From Bin80 sp965220365 (lineage in GTDB: Bacteria > Bacteroidota > Rhodothermia > Rhodothermales > Bin80): a DNA stretch of 64,000 nt. A model generated the notes under the pieces. That model saw only the letters and a list, made by a program, of their open reading frames with translations, was not told where the DNA came from and searched no databases. The first letter of the stretch is position 1. Every line of letters starts with the position of its first letter. Below, piece after piece: positions 9,033 to 18,732 of this stretch. Made by a program: the position numbers and the translations under genes. The stretch is from positions 372,001-436,000 of the forward strand of contig OZ244823.1 in assembly GCA_965220365.1 (NCBI GenBank), in the 5' to 3' direction.

Positions 9033-9809
9033 TTAACTTGCGTTCAGCGTCATTCCGTCGTACCCAAACCGCATCGTCTCCGGCAATTGTGCGCTCTCCC
9101 GTGCGTGAAGGACCTGATGGGACATGTGAATAAATACGGTTTGCTTTGCTCCGATTCTACGGGCAATATCTACAGCTTCAGTAATTGAAAAGTGGCGGGG
9201 ATGTTTCTGTGGTCTGAGTGCATCCAGCACGAGCAACTCAAGATCTTGAAGTTTATGATACTCGGTTTCAGGGATATGGCTCACATCTGTCAGGTACGCA
9301 AAATTACCAAGCCGATATCCATTCAAGTGCATTCTGCCATGCATGACCTCAATCGGAGTGACCGTGACGAAATCGGAACTGCCATACCGACTCCTGATCT
9401 TGAACGGGGCCTGTGCGATTCTCAGATCCAATGTACCCGGATATACACCGTTTTTATCCCATACATAGGGGAAGATACGCTGTAAAGTATCTACGCTCTG
9501 CCGGTGTGCAAAACAGGGGATGGGAGCTTTACAGTCAAAAAAGTACGGTCGCAAATCATCCAGCCCCATCACATGATCAAAGTGATGATGCGTCCAAAGC
9601 ACGGCATCAATCTGGCGCACTTGGGCACGTAGCATCTGTACCCGAAAATCCGGCCCCGTATCAATGACAATGCTGAGATCTCCCGACTGAACATGACATG
9701 CCGTACGCAAACGCTTATCTCGTGGGTCTCTGGACTGGCACGTCTCACAATCGCAACCAATCATGGGGATCCCTACGGATGTGCCAGTGCCCAGTAGCGT
9801 AATGCGCAT
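9033..9809 (-). CDS. MBL-fold metallo-hydrolase, PhnP-like
   Basis: 258 residues with the metallo-beta-lactamase signature THHHFDHVMGLDDLRPY (about 93-109), an early TGTSVGIP loop and late VFIHMSHQ. The GCDCETCQSRDPRDKRLR segment near residue 18 is the extra cysteine motif seen in PhnP and related phosphodiesterases. PhnP hydrolyses 5-phosphoribosyl 1,2-cyclic phosphate, but no phn genes are present, so a general cyclic phosphodiesterase role is safer. It sits 2 bp from aroQ and 6 bp from the 89-residue gene upstream, in one operon. Conserved genes of this type are common in Bacteroidota-like genomes. Confidence 0.88.
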   Translation of the reverse strand: MRITLLGTGTSVGIPMIGCDCETCQSRDPRDKRLRTACHVQSGDLSIVIDTGPDFRVQMLRAQVRQIDAVLWTHHHFDHVMGLDDLRPYFFDCKAPIPCFAHRQSVDTLQRIFPYVWDKNGVYPGTLDLRIAQAPFKIRSRYGSSDFVTVTPIEVMHGRMHLNGYRLGNFAYLTDVSHIPETEYHKLQDLELLVLDALRPQKHPRHFSITEAVDIARRIGAKQTVFIHMSHQVLHARESAQLPETMRFGYDGMTLNAS

Positions 9810-9815
9810 ACATCT

Positions 9816-10085
9816 TCACTCAAATGAGTACTTTTGAATGATCAATTCTATGTGCTCGCGCATCCCTTTACGTATGGGGACTCCCTGAAGCGGGACATCC
9901 TTCAGCGCACGTGCCAGAACCCCAAGGTGCACCTCTGTTGGATGATGCCGATTCAAAACGATCAGTTTGCTTCCATCAAGCGTGCAGGATCCACCGTGAA
10001 ATGGACCCTTATCCCATCGAATCTTGTACCCGGACTTTCTGGCTATGTCCTCCATGGCCCGCAGAATGGCCTTATCCTTGGTCAT
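9816..10085 (-). CDS. Small conserved-looking protein, unknown function
   Basis: 89 residues, with no signal peptide or membrane segment. It reads as a compact cytoplasmic protein: a lysine-rich helix start (MTKDKAILRAMEDIARKSGY), a GGSCTLDGSKLIVLN strand pair and an amphipathic C-terminal helix. I do not recognise a family. It is packed between the barrel-like gene (3 bp upstream) and the MBL-fold gene (6 bp downstream), which argues strongly that it is real. No function is proposed. Confidence 0.75.
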   Translation of the reverse strand: MTKDKAILRAMEDIARKSGYKIRWDKGPFHGGSCTLDGSKLIVLNRHHPTEVHLGVLARALKDVPLQGVPIRKGMREHIELIIQKYSFE

Positions 10086-10088
10086 CGC

Positions 10089-10811
10089 TCAAAACCAGAC
10101 ACCTGCAGACAGAACGTGCACACGACTAGCGTAGTCATACACCTCATCAATACTCTCTGAAAAAGCTCTCGATCCATTGATATTCCAAAGTTGATAGCGA
10201 AAGGTATACCCGATCGTGAGGCCAAAACGTGAAAAAACCTCTGCAACGAAGAAACGCGCCTCCGCATCTACGGCCCAGGAGAAACCGACTGCATCCACGA
10301 TCTGACTCCCAGTAATCCCGGCAAATGGCATTGCCCGCAGTTGCACCCGTGCACGATTACCCACAGAGTGTACCAATTCACCACCCGCACCGAACAGGAG
10401 CGCCGTTGCTCCGAGAGGGGCAACGTTTTTTTCTGCTGTCGCCCTGCGCCACGCCGTCAAGAACCCCATCGGTGCAGAAAGAGTCGTATTCTCTCGTTTG
10501 ACCCTCGCAAACGAGGGGGCGAGCCAGCCCACTGCAGAGACATTAAGAAACGTGCGCGGCTCGTTAGAGCGACCAAAAAGCAGAGAAGCGCGTAGCTGAT
10601 TGCCGACATAGGAAAGTCCCAAGCCGATCCCCTGATACTCATAACCGCCGCCGGTGGCATCCGAGCCCACATAAGCATGATCAATCATTCCAATGCTAAG
10701 CCCTCCTCCCTGGGTTCCACGCTCGGAATCCCAATTCTGTGCGACGACCTCCATAGAAATCAGCATCAAAAGCAGGATCACCCGTGAAGACCTGCGGACT
10801 TTCTCATGCAT
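10089..10811 (-). CDS. Outer-membrane barrel-like protein, unknown function
   Basis: 240 residues from the ATG at 10811. A longer frame reaches 10865, but its extra 18 residues lie wholly inside rng and precede the natural signal peptide (VILLLMLISMEVVAQ). After the signal the protein alternates polar and hydrophobic residues with many Gly and aromatic residues, and it ends VHVLSAGVWF. A terminal Phe is typical of outer-membrane beta-barrels. Its start overlaps the rng stop by 8 nt (ATGCATGA), so translation is probably coupled. Role unknown; a small barrel or lipid A-modifying type fold are both possible. Confidence 0.7.
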   Translation of the reverse strand: MHEKVRRSSRVILLLMLISMEVVAQNWDSERGTQGGGLSIGMIDHAYVGSDATGGGYEYQGIGLGLSYVGNQLRASLLFGRSNEPRTFLNVSAVGWLAPSFARVKRENTTLSAPMGFLTAWRRATAEKNVAPLGATALLFGAGGELVHSVGNRARVQLRAMPFAGITGSQIVDAVGFSWAVDAEARFFVAEVFSRFGLTIGYTFRYQLWNINGSRAFSESIDEVYDYASRVHVLSAGVWF

Positions 10812-12546
10812 TGGTTGTCGACTTTTGCCCCCGGGGGGATCGACGCTTCCCAGATGCCTGGCCATTATTGTTCCTTCGCGGCTTGCGTTGGTTGCGGTTT
10901 TTGCTTGGCTGTCTGGGGTTTCGGGGCTTTTTGGGCGGAGATTGTTTGGATTGTGCTTTAATGCGGACCATCCGGGGGCTCAGATCCGTGATGTCATGCT
11001 CACTTGTGGCATCCAAAAACCTGAACTCGTCCGGGCGTAGTTCTTCGGCTTCAACAACCGTGATCCGGTGCTTGTACTGGCGCTGCCATTGTGCCTTTTT
11101 GCTACGACGCCATGGACCGCGGTTCACCCAAGCAGCTGTGAACGGATGCAATTGCAAATGCAGGCTACCACCATCATGTTTGCCAAGCCATTTTTCGATT
11201 CTTTTTGCAGTAGCCTCGGGGTCTGGCGGGGGCGTTCTGTTGACCCGTGATTTTTGTGCAAGCCGGTGAGTTGACGTCACGCTGACACGCTGACGCTCAC
11301 GGGCAATCTGTACAATCCCCAGTTTGCTCATTGGAAGATTCTCTGCCTGTGTCCGATCGGTACGCAATTCTTGTGTAAGCGCTTGATCTACTTTTGCCCG
11401 ATTCTTCTCATTCCGCAAATCAATAAAATCAATCACAATCAGACCACTCAAGTCTCGTAGGCGTATTTGACGCGCAATGACCTCTACGGCCTCAAGATTG
11501 ACCTGCAGTGCAAATCCTTCTGGATCATGTTTGGAACGTGTCCGCCCGGAATTCACATCAATCACATGCATCGCTTCTGTTGCCTCAATGATAAGTGATC
11601 CACCTGAGGGCAGACTGACTTGCGTATCAAAGACTTCATTGATTTGATCTTCAACCCCGGCTGCTGCAAAGACCGACTTGCGTCCCTTATGTTGCTTGAC
11701 CGCTTTGATCATGTGGGGAGCAACCGCCAGAATATACCCGCGGATGGCCCGATACATTCGATGATTATCCACCAGAATGCGAGAAAAATCATCGGAAAAT
11801 AAATCCCGGATGATGGAAGAGGCCAAGTTCACATCTTCGTACAGTTTTATGGGCGGCTTCGGGGATCCCTGTAATTTTTTTTCGATTTTTCCCCACCGAT
11901 CCATGAGCAACTGAAGATCCAATTCCAGTGCCTCTTCATCCTTTCCTTCGGCGACAGTCCGGGCAATCAAACCAAACCCGGATGGACGAATTTTTTTCAT
12001 AACAGAGCGCAGGCGTTGACGCTCTTTTCGATTCTCAATCCGCCGCGAGACAGCACTGTACTCCGCAAGTGGGATCAGTACAAGAAAACGTCCTGCCAGC
12101 GAGATGTCTGTAGAAAGCCGGGGGCTCTTGCTATGATAGGGCTCCTTGGTAATCGTGACGAGAATCTTCTGTTTGGACTTCAGCAAGTTGGAGTCCCCCC
12201 AACGGCGCCGGGGTGGATCACTCTGAGGGGGTGTTTTTGCCTTTTTTGATGCCCCGGCCTCCATGATTTTGGAGACTTGAGGCTTCGGATCTTCCACCAG
12301 GGCAAGCTGCTGCTCAAGGTTATCTGTGAGACCGGAGAAATGCAAAAATCCATGCTGATCCTCTCCAATATCCACAAATGCTGCTCGAAGTCCCGAGCGG
12401 AACGCATCGATGCGACCCAGGAAAATGTCTCCTACGGTTCGCTCGTTATCTGGATTTTCTATGTAAAACTCTACCAACTTCCCCTTGTCAACGATTGCAA
12501 CTCTCGTTTCCTTGGGCGTGGTGTTAATAATGATTTCTTTTGACAT
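10804..12546 (-). CDS. rng: Ribonuclease E/G family endoribonuclease
   Basis: 580 residues. The N-terminal S1-type RNA-binding region is GDIFLGRIDAFRSGLRAAFV, interrupted by a Lys/Pro-rich insert (about residues 84-127). The catalytic DNase I-like region has its metal-binding aspartates in HVIDVNSGR and LIVIDFIDLRNEKNR. A very basic low-complexity tail (about 525-580) probably binds RNA. The enzyme cuts single-stranded RNA in mRNA decay and rRNA processing. Oddly, the protein has no cysteine, so the CPxCxG zinc link that joins subunits in RNase E and G is absent. It heads the leftward operon and is divergent from gltA, with about 270 bp between starts. Confidence 0.93.
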   Translation of the reverse strand: MSKEIIINTTPKETRVAIVDKGKLVEFYIENPDNERTVGDIFLGRIDAFRSGLRAAFVDIGEDQHGFLHFSGLTDNLEQQLALVEDPKPQVSKIMEAGASKKAKTPPQSDPPRRRWGDSNLLKSKQKILVTITKEPYHSKSPRLSTDISLAGRFLVLIPLAEYSAVSRRIENRKERQRLRSVMKKIRPSGFGLIARTVAEGKDEEALELDLQLLMDRWGKIEKKLQGSPKPPIKLYEDVNLASSIIRDLFSDDFSRILVDNHRMYRAIRGYILAVAPHMIKAVKQHKGRKSVFAAAGVEDQINEVFDTQVSLPSGGSLIIEATEAMHVIDVNSGRTRSKHDPEGFALQVNLEAVEVIARQIRLRDLSGLIVIDFIDLRNEKNRAKVDQALTQELRTDRTQAENLPMSKLGIVQIARERQRVSVTSTHRLAQKSRVNRTPPPDPEATAKRIEKWLGKHDGGSLHLQLHPFTAAWVNRGPWRRSKKAQWQRQYKHRITVVEAEELRPDEFRFLDATSEHDITDLSPRMVRIKAQSKQSPPKKPRNPRQPSKNRNQRKPRRNNNGQASGKRRSPRGQKSTTNA

Positions 12547-12819
12547 ATAGGATAATTTTGAACGCGCTTAGCGTGACCCCCGGAGGTACGAATCTTGTCG
12601 TTCCTGCCAGCGAGGGAGACCATGGTCGGACTGCAGAAGGTATCGTAGCGCGCTGGCATTGATCGCGTGCCGTAACGGTCCGCGATCAAGTTTCGATATA
12701 ATTAATTTGCTACGTTACGAAAATGCCCGCTAATTGATCCAATTCAGGCACATCATCGGAGTTAGATCGTTAAACCGTGAAATTTGCTGGCCTGCTCTGC
12801 TTTCTATAATTTACCTCAA

Positions 12820-13986
12820 ATGAATCCACCGATAATTCCTCCATCTGGCCAGGATCATCATGTAAAAGGGCTTGAGGGCGTCATCGCACTCAACTCGTCT
12901 ATCTGTCATATTGATGGACGCAAAGGGACTTTGGTTTATCGAGGGTATGCAATTGAAGACCTCGCCGAGAACAGTACCTTTGAAGACGTGGCCTACCTCC
13001 TCTGGCACGGCCAACTTCCTGGAGAGACGGAACGAAGCACGCTACATGAACAGTTGGTCAGCCTTCGTCATGTACCGGAAGTAGTGCTGGACCTGCTTGG
13101 CCGGTTGCCTGCAGACTTTGATGCAATGGCTGCACTGCGGACCGGTATTTCCCTGCTCTCACATTACGATCCTGAGGCAAATGATGGCTCGGAAGAAGCC
13201 AACTATCGTAAAGCGCTCCGCTTGACCGCACAAATTCCAGTTTTGATTGCTGCTCTGGTGCGCCATCGTCACGGGAAACCTCCGATCCCCCCACGGACGA
13301 CGGGCAATACCGCCGAAAACTTCTTGTACATGCTCACTGGCGAGCAGCCGGGAATTCGCGCCATCGAAGCCCTGGACGCTGCTCTGGTTCTGCATGCAGA
13401 ACATGGTCTGAATGCCTCAACCTTTGCTGCGCGCGTCATCGGGGCTACACTCAGTGACATGTATTCTGCCGTCACCGGTGGCGTTGGAGCACTCAAGGGT
13501 GCACTGCACGGGGGTGCAAACACACGGGTCATGCTTATGCTGCTTGATCTCCATGAAAGTGGCGAAGATCCTGCTGAGTTCGTTCGCAGAAAACTTGCTG
13601 CTAAGGAGCGTATCATGGGGTTTGGACATCGTGTTTACAAGACGCTGGATCCGCGTGCAAATGTTTTGCGCCAAATGCTCACTGAACTGGGGCGTGAACG
13701 CGACTCTATGTACTGGGTAGATCTCTGTTCTGTCCTTACCCAGGTAATGGAAGAAGAAAAAGGGATTAATGCAAACGTAGATTTCTACAGTGGCCTCGTT
13801 TACCATCTCTTGGGGATTGAGCCAGAGTTTTACACAACCCTCTTTGTGATGGGGCGCATTACTGGTTGGACAGCACACCTCATGGAGCAATGGGAGGATA
13901 ATCGATTGATCCGGCCTCGAGCAGCGTATACGGGGCCCATGGGACTCCACCTTGGCGACGCGGTGGCAACTAATGCCGCGTCGTAA
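12820..13986 (+). CDS. gltA: Citrate synthase
   Basis: 388 residues from the ATG at 12820 (MNPPIIPPSGQDHHVKGLEG). An upstream ATG at 12784 would add 12 residues of no family character. The active-site regions are intact: VLHAEHGLNASTF with the first His, GALHGGANTRVM with the second, and GFGHRVYKTLDPRA for substrate binding, then the catalytic Asp region. It condenses oxaloacetate and acetyl-CoA. The short, N-terminally compact form belongs to the type common in Gram-positives and Bacteroidota; 2-methylcitrate synthase is a less likely alternative. The succinate dehydrogenase genes follow after 53 bp, so this is a citric acid cycle operon. Confidence 0.93.
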   Translation: MNPPIIPPSGQDHHVKGLEGVIALNSSICHIDGRKGTLVYRGYAIEDLAENSTFEDVAYLLWHGQLPGETERSTLHEQLVSLRHVPEVVLDLLGRLPADFDAMAALRTGISLLSHYDPEANDGSEEANYRKALRLTAQIPVLIAALVRHRHGKPPIPPRTTGNTAENFLYMLTGEQPGIRAIEALDAALVLHAEHGLNASTFAARVIGATLSDMYSAVTGGVGALKGALHGGANTRVMLMLLDLHESGEDPAEFVRRKLAAKERIMGFGHRVYKTLDPRANVLRQMLTELGRERDSMYWVDLCSVLTQVMEEEKGINANVDFYSGLVYHLLGIEPEFYTTLFVMGRITGWTAHLMEQWEDNRLIRPRAAYTGPMGLHLGDAVATNAAS

Positions 13987-14039
13987 GAGTACAGGGCGTC
14001 TGTTCCAATCAATCCTTCCAAAGTGATGATCTGCTCGTC

Positions 14040-14729
14040 ATGAAATTGATGAATGCCCTCTTGTCCCCGATTGGTCGCAAGGTCCTAACCGGAGCGACGG
14101 GGATTGGTCTGGTTGCGTTTGTAATTGCGCACATGATCGGGAATCTTACCTATCTATCTCCCGATCCCGACGCATATAACACCTATGCTCACAAGTTATT
14201 GAGCCTCGGGTGGATTTTCTACACGATTGAGATTCTATTGGCACTCTGTTTTCTTCTGCATGCTGTGGTTGGGATTGCCATTCAGGTGCGCCGCCGCAAA
14301 GCCCGTCCGGTTGGATACAAGCTCTATAAAAGTGCCGGCTCCCCTAGCCGCTCGGGATACAGTGCACGCTCGATGATCTTTACAGGAATCATCCTGCTCG
14401 GATTCCTGATCCTGCACCTGAACTCATTCAAGTACGGACCGGGCGAGGCCCAAGGCTATATTGCAACGCTGGAAGGAGGTGAGATGGTGCGTGACCTGCG
14501 CCGTTTAATGACGGAGAAGTTTCAGGAGCCGCTCTATGCCTTTGGGTATCCGCTCGTGATGATTCTTCTTGGGATGCATATGCGACATGGTGTATGGAGT
14601 GCGCTTCAGTCTCTGGGAATGATGAATCGCCGCCTGTCCCCGTATCTGTATACGTTCGCCGCTGTGCTGGGAGTCCTTGTGGCGGTTGGATTCTTGTTTG
14701 TTCCGCTTTACATCTATTTCCTGGAGTAG
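14040..14729 (+). CDS. sdhC: Succinate dehydrogenase cytochrome b subunit
   Basis: 229 residues with five hydrophobic segments, matching the single-subunit, di-haem membrane anchor of Bacteroidota-type complex II (TIGR02046-like). The first segment is TGIGLVAFVIAHMIGN, whose His can bind haem; further His residues occur in LCFLLHAVVGI, LILHLNSF and ILLGMHMRHG. It anchors SdhA and SdhB and passes electrons to quinone. It is 10 bp ahead of sdhA. A second ATG six bases downstream could also serve as start. Confidence 0.93.
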   Translation: MKLMNALLSPIGRKVLTGATGIGLVAFVIAHMIGNLTYLSPDPDAYNTYAHKLLSLGWIFYTIEILLALCFLLHAVVGIAIQVRRRKARPVGYKLYKSAGSPSRSGYSARSMIFTGIILLGFLILHLNSFKYGPGEAQGYIATLEGGEMVRDLRRLMTEKFQEPLYAFGYPLVMILLGMHMRHGVWSALQSLGMMNRRLSPYLYTFAAVLGVLVAVGFLFVPLYIYFLE

Positions 14730-14738
14730 GTCAACGAA

Positions 14739-16682
14739 ATGGTCACATCCGTGTCAGAGCTATCACACAGCCCGCGTCTAAATGCAAAGGTGCCTTCGGG
14801 ACGCCTTCAGGAAAAGTGGGATGCCTACAAAAATTCGGTCTCTCTGGTCAGCCCTGCCAACAAGCGTTCGCACCACATTCTCGTTGTAGGTTCCGGTTTG
14901 GCGGGGGCTTCTGCTGCAGCCACGCTCGCAGGACTGGGTTATCACGTAACCTGCTTCTGTATTCAGGACTCCGCACGTAGAGCCCACTCCATCGCAGCAC
15001 AGGGTGGGATCAACGCTGCAAAAAACTATCCGAATGACGGCGATACCGTCTGGCGGCTGTTTTATGATACCATCAAGGGTGGAGATTACCGTGCACGCGA
15101 AGCAAATGTATATCGGCTTGCCCAGGTATCGAACAATATCATTGATCAGGCGGTCGCGCAGGGGGTCCCATTTGCGCGCGAGTACGGTGGTGTACTCTCA
15201 AACCGCTCGTTCGGTGGTGCCCAGGTTTCGCGCACTTTTTATGCAAGAGGTCAGACTGGGCAACAACTCCTGCTCGGCGCCTATCAGGCACTGAGTCATC
15301 AGATTGCTGCAGGGCGTGTCACGATGCTACCGCGCAGAGAGATGGTAGATCTGGTTGTGGCCAATGACCGTGCCCACGGAATTATCGCGCGCAACCTGAT
15401 TACAGGTGAGCTGGAGCAGTACGCAGGCGATGCGGTTCTGCTTTGTACGGGGGGATATGGGAATGCCTACTATCTGTCCACGAATGCCAAGAACTCTAAT
15501 GTCACTGCCGCCTGGCGCTGTTATAAGCGAGGGGCGTTTTTTGCGAATCCGTGCTACACCCAGATTCACCCTACCTGCATTCCAGTGTCAGGGGATTATC
15601 AGTCCAAGCTCACGCTGATGAGCGAGAGCCTTCGCAATGATGGTCGTGTATGGGTCCCCAAGGATCCGAAAGACACGCGTGCTCCGGAAATGATTCCCGA
15701 GGATGCCCGAGATTATTATCTGGAACGCCGTTATCCCAGTTTCGGCAATTTGGTCCCCAGGGATGTTGCCTCCCGTGCAGCAAAAAAGGAATGTGATGCC
15801 GGACGGGGAGTCGGCGACACCCGGCTCGCAGTTTATCTTGATTTTGCCGATTCCATCCGTCGCCTTGGAGAGGAGACCATCCGTGAACGTTATGGGAACC
15901 TGTTTGAGATGTATGAGCGCATCACAGGAGATGACCCGTACAAAACTCCAATGCGGATCTACCCCGCGGTCCATTACACAATGGGGGGCCTTTGGGTTGA
16001 CTACGAGCTTCAGAGCACCGTTCCGGGACTCTTTGTTCTTGGAGAGGCAAATTTCAGTGATCACGGTGCCAACCGCCTCGGGGCCAGTGCATTGATGCAG
16101 GGCTTGGCGGATGGATACTTCGTGATCCCATATACCCTTGGAGCATACCTAGCAGGAACCCGCCAGTCGGACCAGCTTCCTGTAACGAACGGCGCCTTTG
16201 CTACTGTTGAGCAGGAAGCTGGTGCGCGCATTGACCGGATGCTCAAGAACAATGGGGACAAATCCCCGACCCAGTTTCACCGGGAGCTTGGCCGTCTGCT
16301 TTGGGATCACGTAGGAATGGCGCGGGACCACAGCGGACTGGAATCGTCCATCACTGCGATTGAGAGCTTGAGAGAAGAATTTTGGGAGCGTATCCAGGTT
16401 CCAGGTACCGCTGATCGGTACAATAAGAATCTGGAGTTTGCTGGTCGTGTGGCTGATTTTATTGAACTGGGATCGCTCATGGCGCGAGATGCTCTTCGCC
16501 GCGAGGAATCCTGTGGAGGGCATTTTCGTGAGGAGTACCAGACTCCTGAAGGAGAAGCTGAACGTAACGATGAAGATTTTGCTGACGTAGCAGCTTGGGA
16601 GCACACTGACAGTGACCCTGTATTGCATCTCGAGCAACTCTCTTTCGAGAACGTGCATCTATCTAAACGCAGCTATAAATAG
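14739..16682 (+). CDS. sdhA: Succinate dehydrogenase / fumarate reductase flavoprotein subunit
   Basis: 647 residues. The FAD-binding dinucleotide fold begins VVGSGLAGASAAATLAG (about 51-67). The flavin-attachment region is HSIAAQGGINAAKNYPND. The substrate-site segments are GAQVSRTFYARGQTGQQLL and the late HYTMGGLWVDY with active-site His and Arg nearby (NRLGASALMQGL). It oxidises succinate to fumarate and lies between the membrane and iron-sulfur genes. The length and C-A-B order match the Bacteroidota-type enzyme. The stop is 4 bp from the sdhB start. Confidence 0.96.
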   Translation: MVTSVSELSHSPRLNAKVPSGRLQEKWDAYKNSVSLVSPANKRSHHILVVGSGLAGASAAATLAGLGYHVTCFCIQDSARRAHSIAAQGGINAAKNYPNDGDTVWRLFYDTIKGGDYRAREANVYRLAQVSNNIIDQAVAQGVPFAREYGGVLSNRSFGGAQVSRTFYARGQTGQQLLLGAYQALSHQIAAGRVTMLPRREMVDLVVANDRAHGIIARNLITGELEQYAGDAVLLCTGGYGNAYYLSTNAKNSNVTAAWRCYKRGAFFANPCYTQIHPTCIPVSGDYQSKLTLMSESLRNDGRVWVPKDPKDTRAPEMIPEDARDYYLERRYPSFGNLVPRDVASRAAKKECDAGRGVGDTRLAVYLDFADSIRRLGEETIRERYGNLFEMYERITGDDPYKTPMRIYPAVHYTMGGLWVDYELQSTVPGLFVLGEANFSDHGANRLGASALMQGLADGYFVIPYTLGAYLAGTRQSDQLPVTNGAFATVEQEAGARIDRMLKNNGDKSPTQFHRELGRLLWDHVGMARDHSGLESSITAIESLREEFWERIQVPGTADRYNKNLEFAGRVADFIELGSLMARDALRREESCGGHFREEYQTPEGEAERNDEDFADVAAWEHTDSDPVLHLEQLSFENVHLSKRSYK

Positions 16683-16686
16683 TACC

Positions 16687-17430
16687 ATGATTATCAACCT
16701 GCGTGTCTGGAGACAGGAAGGCCCCGAATCCCCGGGAAAACTTGTAGACTATACGGTTCAAGAGGCCAGTGAGCATATGTCTTTTCTGGAGCTCCTGGAT
16801 GTTCTCAACGAGCAGCTCCTTGCAAGTGGAGACGATCCTGTGGAGTTTGACAGTGACTGTCGGGAAGGGATCTGTGGTTCGTGTGGTCTGATGGTCGCTG
16901 GAATTGCACATGGACCACAAAAGCGTACTGCCGTATGTCAGTTGCACATGCGCAGCTTCAAGGACGGAGACACCATCACCGTAGAACCCTTCCGTGCACA
17001 TGCGTTCCCGGTAATTCGGGACCTCGTTGTTGATCGGAGTGCCTTTGATCGAATTATCGCAGCACACGGGTATGTTTCTGTCACCACGGGTTCCGCTCCC
17101 GATGCGAATGCGATCCCGATCCCCAAGGATGCAGCCGAAGAGGCAATGGATTATGCAGCATGTATTGGCTGTGGTGCATGCGTCGCTGCATGCCCGAATG
17201 GGAGTGCTTCTTTGTTTACCGCAGCCAAGATCGCACATTTAGCCCAGCTTCCCCAAGGCCAAGTAGAAGCATCTCAGCGTGTCATCGCGATGGTTGATCA
17301 AATGGATGCAGAGGGATTTGGGGACTGCTCGAATTATGCCGAATGCGAGGCAGTGTGTCCGAAGGGTATCTCCATTGACGGGATCGCCAGCATGAGGCGG
17401 GCTTATATGAAAGGGGTTCTTTCAGAATAA
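16687..17430 (+). CDS. sdhB: Succinate dehydrogenase iron-sulfur subunit
   Basis: 247 residues from the ATG at 16687 (MIINLRVWRQEG). A longer frame from 16612 lies inside sdhA and is rejected. The plant-type ferredoxin motif CREGICGSCGLMVAG binds the 2Fe-2S cluster. The C-terminal CIGCGACVAACPN and CSNYAECEAVCPKGI hold the 4Fe-4S and 3Fe-4S clusters. It carries electrons from SdhA flavin to the quinone site. It is the last gene of gltA-sdhCAB; the exchanger gene follows 39 bp later. Confidence 0.95.
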   Translation: MIINLRVWRQEGPESPGKLVDYTVQEASEHMSFLELLDVLNEQLLASGDDPVEFDSDCREGICGSCGLMVAGIAHGPQKRTAVCQLHMRSFKDGDTITVEPFRAHAFPVIRDLVVDRSAFDRIIAAHGYVSVTTGSAPDANAIPIPKDAAEEAMDYAACIGCGACVAACPNGSASLFTAAKIAHLAQLPQGQVEASQRVIAMVDQMDAEGFGDCSNYAECEAVCPKGISIDGIASMRRAYMKGVLSE

Positions 17431-17469
17431 TTTCCCCCTTAACATTCATCCTTTAGTTCTGGAACCGGG

Positions 17470-18732
17470 TTGTTAGCCGCACACCTTTGCATACTGTTTC
17501 TCTCAATTTACGCCATCGTAAAATTGAGTGACTCACTTGTGGACATTGCCAGTGGGCTCGGAGGCAAAGCCCGTCTGAACGATTACTTCATTGGCAGTTT
17601 CCTCGTTGGAATCGGAACCTCTCTGCCAGAGCTTTTTACATCCATTGCGGCGACGAACTCGGGCTCTCCTCAACTGGTTGCTCCGACCGTCTTTGGCACG
17701 GTCATCGCCAACATAGGAGCGGGGTTTGGCCTGGGCGTTTTTGCTCTCTTCTTTTTTGTACGGACAGAAAACAATCCCTTTCGCCTGTTCACCAGCTCTC
17801 ACGCATTACATGGTGGGTATCTGGATTTCGAGAGCATCAATCGCTACCCCGTCATTTTTGCAACCGGGTCTGTGGTGCTGACCTTGCTACTTTGTCTGGA
17901 CGGTGTTTTTGACCGTTTTGATGCGGGCCTATTTCTCCTTCTCTATGTCGGCTTCATCTACACTGAGTTCTACCGAAGTCGTAGTCAGCAACCCGCTGCC
18001 GGCCCCCATCCCACTCGGCCAGAAATAAAGCTATCCAAGTTTGAGCAGGACCGGCGCCAAAAAATAGCCGTGTGGCAGATCATACCGCCTTGTGTTGTAC
18101 TTGGGCTCTTTGCAGTTCCTGGAGTCTGGTCAGGATTGGACACGATTGCAACAGGAACCCTTGCCTTCTACTGTTTTATTGCAGGACTAATTTTGATTGT
18201 GGGACTTCAATTCTGGAATTATTATCCAGAATTAAAGGGTACAGGAGGACCTGAAAAAACAAATATGAGCAAGCATGTGGCCGAGAAGCCGGCTTGGTTT
18301 GGTGTCATTCTATTGGGCTTAGTCATTCTTTTCTTATACCTCAGCGGTGTAATTGTCGTGGGCTCACTCGTCAAAATTGCGGAAGATTTGCAGATCAGCT
18401 CGGGCGCATTGGCTGCGAGCGCACTGGCGATTAGCACCTCTCTTCCTGACATTGTGGTCGCACTCAATGTTGTCCGCCGCGGCCGACACAAACTTCTGGT
18501 CGGTCATATCTTTCAATCGAACATCTTCGATGCATTTTTGATTATGGGGGTTTGCGGCCTGATTATCCCACTCCCAGAGGTTGCAACGGGTTCGTCGAAT
18601 ATCTCCATTATCGCCGCAGTTTTGCTCACCTTGCCACTCTTGTGGACACTGCGTTCGCGAAAATTAACCCTCTGGGGAGGGCTGGGATTATTTCTCGGAT
18701 TTCTCGCTTTCGTTGGTCTGCTTTACTGGTGA
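17470..18732 (+). CDS. Sodium/calcium exchanger family membrane protein
   Basis: 420 residues with about ten hydrophobic segments. The two inverted alpha repeats of the CaCA superfamily are visible: GSFLVGIGTSLPELFTSIAA (about 42-61) and ALAISTSLPDIVVAL (about 317-331), each with the Glu or Asp that binds cation. A hydrophilic loop of some 35 residues separates the halves. It exchanges Na+ or H+ for Ca2+ at the inner membrane. There is no ATG near the start: an in-frame stop lies at 17440, and the TTG at 17470 is the first usable codon and keeps the first membrane helix whole. The 39 bp gap after sdhB allows cotranscription. Confidence 0.85.
   Translation: MLAAHLCILFLSIYAIVKLSDSLVDIASGLGGKARLNDYFIGSFLVGIGTSLPELFTSIAATNSGSPQLVAPTVFGTVIANIGAGFGLGVFALFFFVRTENNPFRLFTSSHALHGGYLDFESINRYPVIFATGSVVLTLLLCLDGVFDRFDAGLFLLLYVGFIYTEFYRSRSQQPAAGPHPTRPEIKLSKFEQDRRQKIAVWQIIPPCVVLGLFAVPGVWSGLDTIATGTLAFYCFIAGLILIVGLQFWNYYPELKGTGGPEKTNMSKHVAEKPAWFGVILLGLVILFLYLSGVIVVGSLVKIAEDLQISSGALAASALAISTSLPDIVVALNVVRRGRHKLLVGHIFQSNIFDAFLIMGVCGLIIPLPEVATGSSNISIIAAVLLTLPLLWTLRSRKLTLWGGLGLFLGFLAFVGLLYW

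Noticed and set aside
13417..13950. 177-codon minus-strand frame inside gltA
   Set aside because: Antisense to the citrate synthase active-site region; shadow of a conserved gene.
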